From RGIG2206 sp045577615 (GTDB taxonomy: Bacteria; Bacillota; Clostridia; Oscillospirales; Acutalibacteraceae), in NCBI GenBank assembly GCA_045577615.1, contig JAZNIT010000015.1:1-32028 (forward strand): 32,028 nucleotides of DNA. The letters are read 5' to 3'. Shown piece by piece: positions 31,731-32,028 of this stretch. The notes under the pieces are model-generated. The model saw nothing but the letters and a program-made list of their open reading frames with translations. It ran no database searches and was not told the origin of the DNA. The position numbers and the translations under genes were made by a program. How positions within the stretch are numbered: position 1 is the first letter of the stretch; each line of letters begins with the position of its first letter.

Positions 31731-32028
31731 CCCTGATGGGGGGTCCCTTGTGGCGCAGCGCTTTATTGTCTTGCGACTTTCGGTTGGACGAAAGGCGCAA
31801 CAGTACACCGTACTGTTGCTTTGTCGCGCCTTACCTCGCTTCGCTCGGTGTGCGCTCCCTTTCGTGGTTCGAGTCCATTCGGCATGCAAAAAAAACAACC
31901 AATACCCTGATGGGGGTTTCCTTGTGGCGCAGCGCTTTATTGTCTTGCGACTTTCGGTTGGACGAAAGGCGCAACAGTACACCGTACTGTTGCTTTGTCG
32001 CGCCTTACCTCGCTTCGCTCGGTGTGCG
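31731..32028. repeat. 174-bp tandem repeat (second copy incomplete at window edge)
   Basis: Unit 1 begins at 31731 and unit 2 at 31905. From 31751/31925 the two are identical for all 104 bases visible. Each unit holds hairpins CTTTCG/CGAAAG (31777-31794) and CAACAGTAC/GTACTGTTG (31798-31818). Between units lies a T-arm-like TGGTTCGAGTCC (31866-31877) but no complete tRNA. Open frames across it are repetitive and probably not real. It may extend beyond the window. Confidence 0.85.

Noticed and set aside
31866..31890. Possible tRNA gene (TGGTTCGAGTCC looks like a T-arm)
   Set aside because: No acceptor, D-arm or anticodon arm with proper pairing can be built upstream, and the T-stem itself pairs poorly.
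31674..31982. Minus-strand open frame of 102 codons over the terminal repeat
   Set aside because: It repeats itself with the 174-bp unit, has no ribosome site and follows the hairpins; it is repeat DNA rather than a gene.

Overview
The window looks like a chromosomal segment of an anaerobic, spore-lineage Firmicute, most likely a gut clostridium of the Oscillospirales/Ruminococcaceae type. This is inferred from the content: a CD1247-family zinc-ribbon protein next to efp and pepP, YqeG, a T-box on alaS, a SpoIID-domain protein, a YtrA-type GntR/ABC operon, a PerR-like regulator next to a 'reverse' rubrerythrin, and a eukaryote-like (GH13_8-type) glycogen branching enzyme. Base composition is balanced over most of the window and clearly AT-rich around 23.0-24.9 kb and 25.6-26.0 kb. 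No tRNA, rRNA or CRISPR array is visible.

Layout. 1-4.2 kb (minus): rpsU with its own promoter and terminator, then yqeG, an endonuclease IV-fold protein, pepP, efp (own promoter), a CD1247-like protein and the start of one more gene. 4.2-11.7 kb (minus): a T-box-controlled run alaS - HIT protein - phosphoribosyltransferase - comEC-like - holA - TOPRIM/DUF4093, with several 4-base start/stop overlaps. 11.7-13.3 kb (minus): a penicillin-binding protein. 13.4-15.3 kb (plus): a DUF4867 protein and tyrS. 15.3-15.7 kb: a gene-free stretch holding an unusual array of small hairpins. 15.7-18.6 kb (minus): GntR/ABC operon and a SpoIID-like protein. 18.7-21.9 kb (plus): citrate synthase, a membrane protein and a GT2 glycosyltransferase. 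21.9-25.1 kb (plus): PerR-like regulator, reverse rubrerythrin and three tandem AT-rich modules. 25.1-27.2 kb: PepSY lipoprotein, a small membrane protein (minus) and a GT4 glycosyltransferase. 27.2-29.6 kb (minus): glgB and a frameshifted zinc-ribbon/membrane protein. 29.7-31.7 kb (plus): a frameshifted amidohydrolase and an acyltransferase-like protein. 31.7-32.0 kb: a 174-bp tandem repeat running off the window.

Most interesting region: 22.9-25.02 kb. The last 57 nt of the rubrerythrin gene occur four times. Between the copies lie three AT-rich modules (about 810, 627 and 633 bp), each holding one small membrane-protein gene. The flanks of the four copies follow the attL - attP - attP - attR arrangement expected if small circles had integrated site-specifically into the 3' end of rubrerythrin, each supplying a replacement C-terminus. 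The copies differ mostly at silent positions, so each seems to have served as a real gene end. No recombinase lies in the window. I regard this as a candidate cassette array that is not of the integron type. Unequal crossing-over between duplicated tails is the main competing explanation.

Other notable points: the GTGATATT hairpin array after tyrS; two single-base frameshifts within 2.4 kb of each other (a zinc-ribbon gene and an amidohydrolase); a ComEC homologue whose C-terminal domain lacks the metallo-hydrolase signature; and a penicillin-binding protein with KTA in place of KTG.
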